From Bacillus sp. FJAT-29814 (GTDB taxonomy: Bacteria; Bacillota; Bacilli; Bacillales; Cytobacillaceae), in NCBI RefSeq assembly GCF_001510715.1, contig NZ_LMTJ01000001.1:232471-296470 (forward strand): a stretch of 64,000 bases of DNA, in the 5' to 3' direction. The notes under the pieces were generated by a model. That model saw nothing but the letters and a program-made list of their open reading frames with translations, did no database searches and was not told the DNA's origin. Every line of letters begins with the position of its first letter. The first letter of the stretch is position 1. This document shows positions 63,080 to 64,000 of this stretch, piece after piece. The position numbers and the translations under genes were made by a program.

Positions 63080-63985
63080 GTGTCTCAAATATCACTTGAA
63101 AATACAATGGTTTCAAAAAAAGTGGCTGCAAAGAGGGAACGTAAGATAGTTACGTTCTTTAAAAGACTAATTAAAAGTCCATTTGGTCTACTGGGGTTTC
63201 TTGTGATCGTGGCTGTTTGTTTCATTGGCGTGGCAGCTCCGATTATAGCACCCCATGATCCAGTGGCTACCGATTTGTCTAAAAAGTTACTTCCTCCTTT
63301 AACAACGGATTATCTGCTTGGTACTGATCAACTTGGCAGAGACATCTTATCGCGCATTATTTATGGAACGAGAATTTCATTAATTATTGGCTTTACAACA
63401 GTATTCTTTGCAGGAATAATCGGCACGGTAGTGGGTATTATTGCCGGATATTTTCGCGGATGGATTGATGCCCTGCTCATGCGAATTGTCGATGTACAGC
63501 TGAGCTTTCCATTTATCTTGTTAGTACTTATAATTAATGCTGTTCTTGGAACAGGACTTAAAAATATTATTCTCTCACTTATCATTGTCGGTTGGATTAC
63601 TTATGCACGTGTTGTTCGCAGTGAGGTGCTAGCTATTAGAGAAAAAGAATTTATCCTTTCATGCTATGCAACCGGAGTGCCTCGTTGGGAAATAATCGTA
63701 AAACACATTGTCCCAAATTTGCTCACCCCAATGATTGTCCTAGCTTCACTGCAGGTCTCAACATTTATTATCGCAGAAGCCTCCGTGAGCTTCCTTGGTT
63801 TTGGAGTGCAGCCACCAACTCCAGCATGGGGCAATATGCTTAATGAAGGGAAAAATTTCATTTTAAGTTCTTGGTGGCTAATAACTTTTCCAGGCATAGC
63901 AATCGTTATAACCACACTAGGGATTAATTTATTTGGTGATTGGTTAAGGGACGAACTGGATCCTGAAATCAATAATAATGGTTAA
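63080..63985 (+). CDS. ABC transporter permease DppC-type (second system)
   Basis: A 301-aa permease with LLGTDQLGRDILSRIIYGTR and the EAA loop SCYATGVPRWEIIVKHIVPN. TAAGGTGGGA precedes a GTG at 63080; an in-frame codon at 63068 overlaps the ribosome-binding site. The ATPase genes would be expected just beyond the window. Confidence 0.9.
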   Translation: MSQISLENTMVSKKVAAKRERKIVTFFKRLIKSPFGLLGFLVIVAVCFIGVAAPIIAPHDPVATDLSKKLLPPLTTDYLLGTDQLGRDILSRIIYGTRISLIIGFTTVFFAGIIGTVVGIIAGYFRGWIDALLMRIVDVQLSFPFILLVLIINAVLGTGLKNIILSLIIVGWITYARVVRSEVLAIREKEFILSCYATGVPRWEIIVKHIVPNLLTPMIVLASLQVSTFIIAEASVSFLGFGVQPPTPAWGNMLNEGKNFILSSWWLITFPGIAIVITTLGINLFGDWLRDELDPEINNNG

Positions 63986-64000
63986 ATTACCGACGATTTA

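Overview
The window looks like a chromosomal stretch from a low-GC Gram-positive spore-former of the Bacillaceae (inference). Signs are strong AGGAGG ribosome-binding sites, frequent TTG and GTG starts, a perfect CcpA cre site, a holin-like type I toxin gene, and a dispersed GTGCCAGGCACC hairpin repeat of the kind common in Bacillus and Neobacillus genomes. No rRNA, tRNA, CRISPR array or intact insertion sequence was seen. The content is almost entirely catabolic: three acyl-CoA/oxygenase islands and one polyol or sugar-type island, separated by stretches of decayed genes.

Region A (1-10.2 kb). The tail of an NtrC-type activator is followed by tandem TGAT/ATCA inverted repeats, a perfect cre site and a textbook sigma-54 promoter. 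The operon carries a PaaK-like CoA ligase, a cytochrome P450, a 3Fe-4S ferredoxin, an SDR, a DUF35 protein with its SCP-x-type thiolase, a FadD-like ligase and a DctP/Q/M TRAP transporter. It most likely imports a carboxylic acid, activates it to a CoA thioester, hydroxylates and oxidises it, and cleaves it thiolytically. The substrate is unknown.

Region 10.2-16 kb is a graveyard. It holds a thiolase C-terminus, an intact type-II hydroxyacyl-CoA dehydrogenase, an acyl-CoA dehydrogenase N-terminus, a frameshifted Old Yellow Enzyme and a truncated RecB-type nuclease/helicase, with dispersed hairpin repeats.

Region B (16.1-29.7 kb) is a GntR/HutC-controlled island: SDR, regulator, AGPS-like FAD oxidase, zinc alcohol dehydrogenase, FGGY kinase, a sugar-type ABC transporter without its own ATPase, SDR, iron alcohol dehydrogenase, MmsA-type aldehyde dehydrogenase and a broken D-amino-acid-oxidase-like gene. 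A perfect palindromic operator lies just downstream of its promoter.

Region C (30-37.2 kb) holds a secreted EEP hydrolase with a GH3 N-acetylglucosaminidase (cell-wall recycling), a Hol_Tox peptide, a nitroreductase-like protein behind a possible sigma-54 promoter, a GNAT acetyltransferase and a CBS-HEPN protein.

Region D (37.2-64 kb) is one regulon built around a PAS-AAA-Fis sigma-54 activator. Two sigma-54 promoters (40.03 and 51.92 kb) carry almost identical tandem UAS pairs, one of them overlapping the activator's own start. The first promoter drives a CoA ligase, two enoyl-CoA hydratase/VOC pairs (a tandem duplication), an oligopeptide-type ABC transporter and an M20 amidohydrolase. The second drives a nitronate-monooxygenase-like flavoprotein, a carotenoid-cleavage/lignostilbene-type dioxygenase, a CoA ligase, a thiolase, a muconolactone-isomerase-like protein and a thioesterase. 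A sigma-A promoter then precedes a beta-keto-acid cleavage enzyme, an SDR and a second peptide-type ABC transporter that runs to the window end. The combination suggests uptake, deconjugation, alkene cleavage and CoA-dependent breakdown of a plant-derived unsaturated compound (inference); this is the best candidate for an undescribed pathway here.
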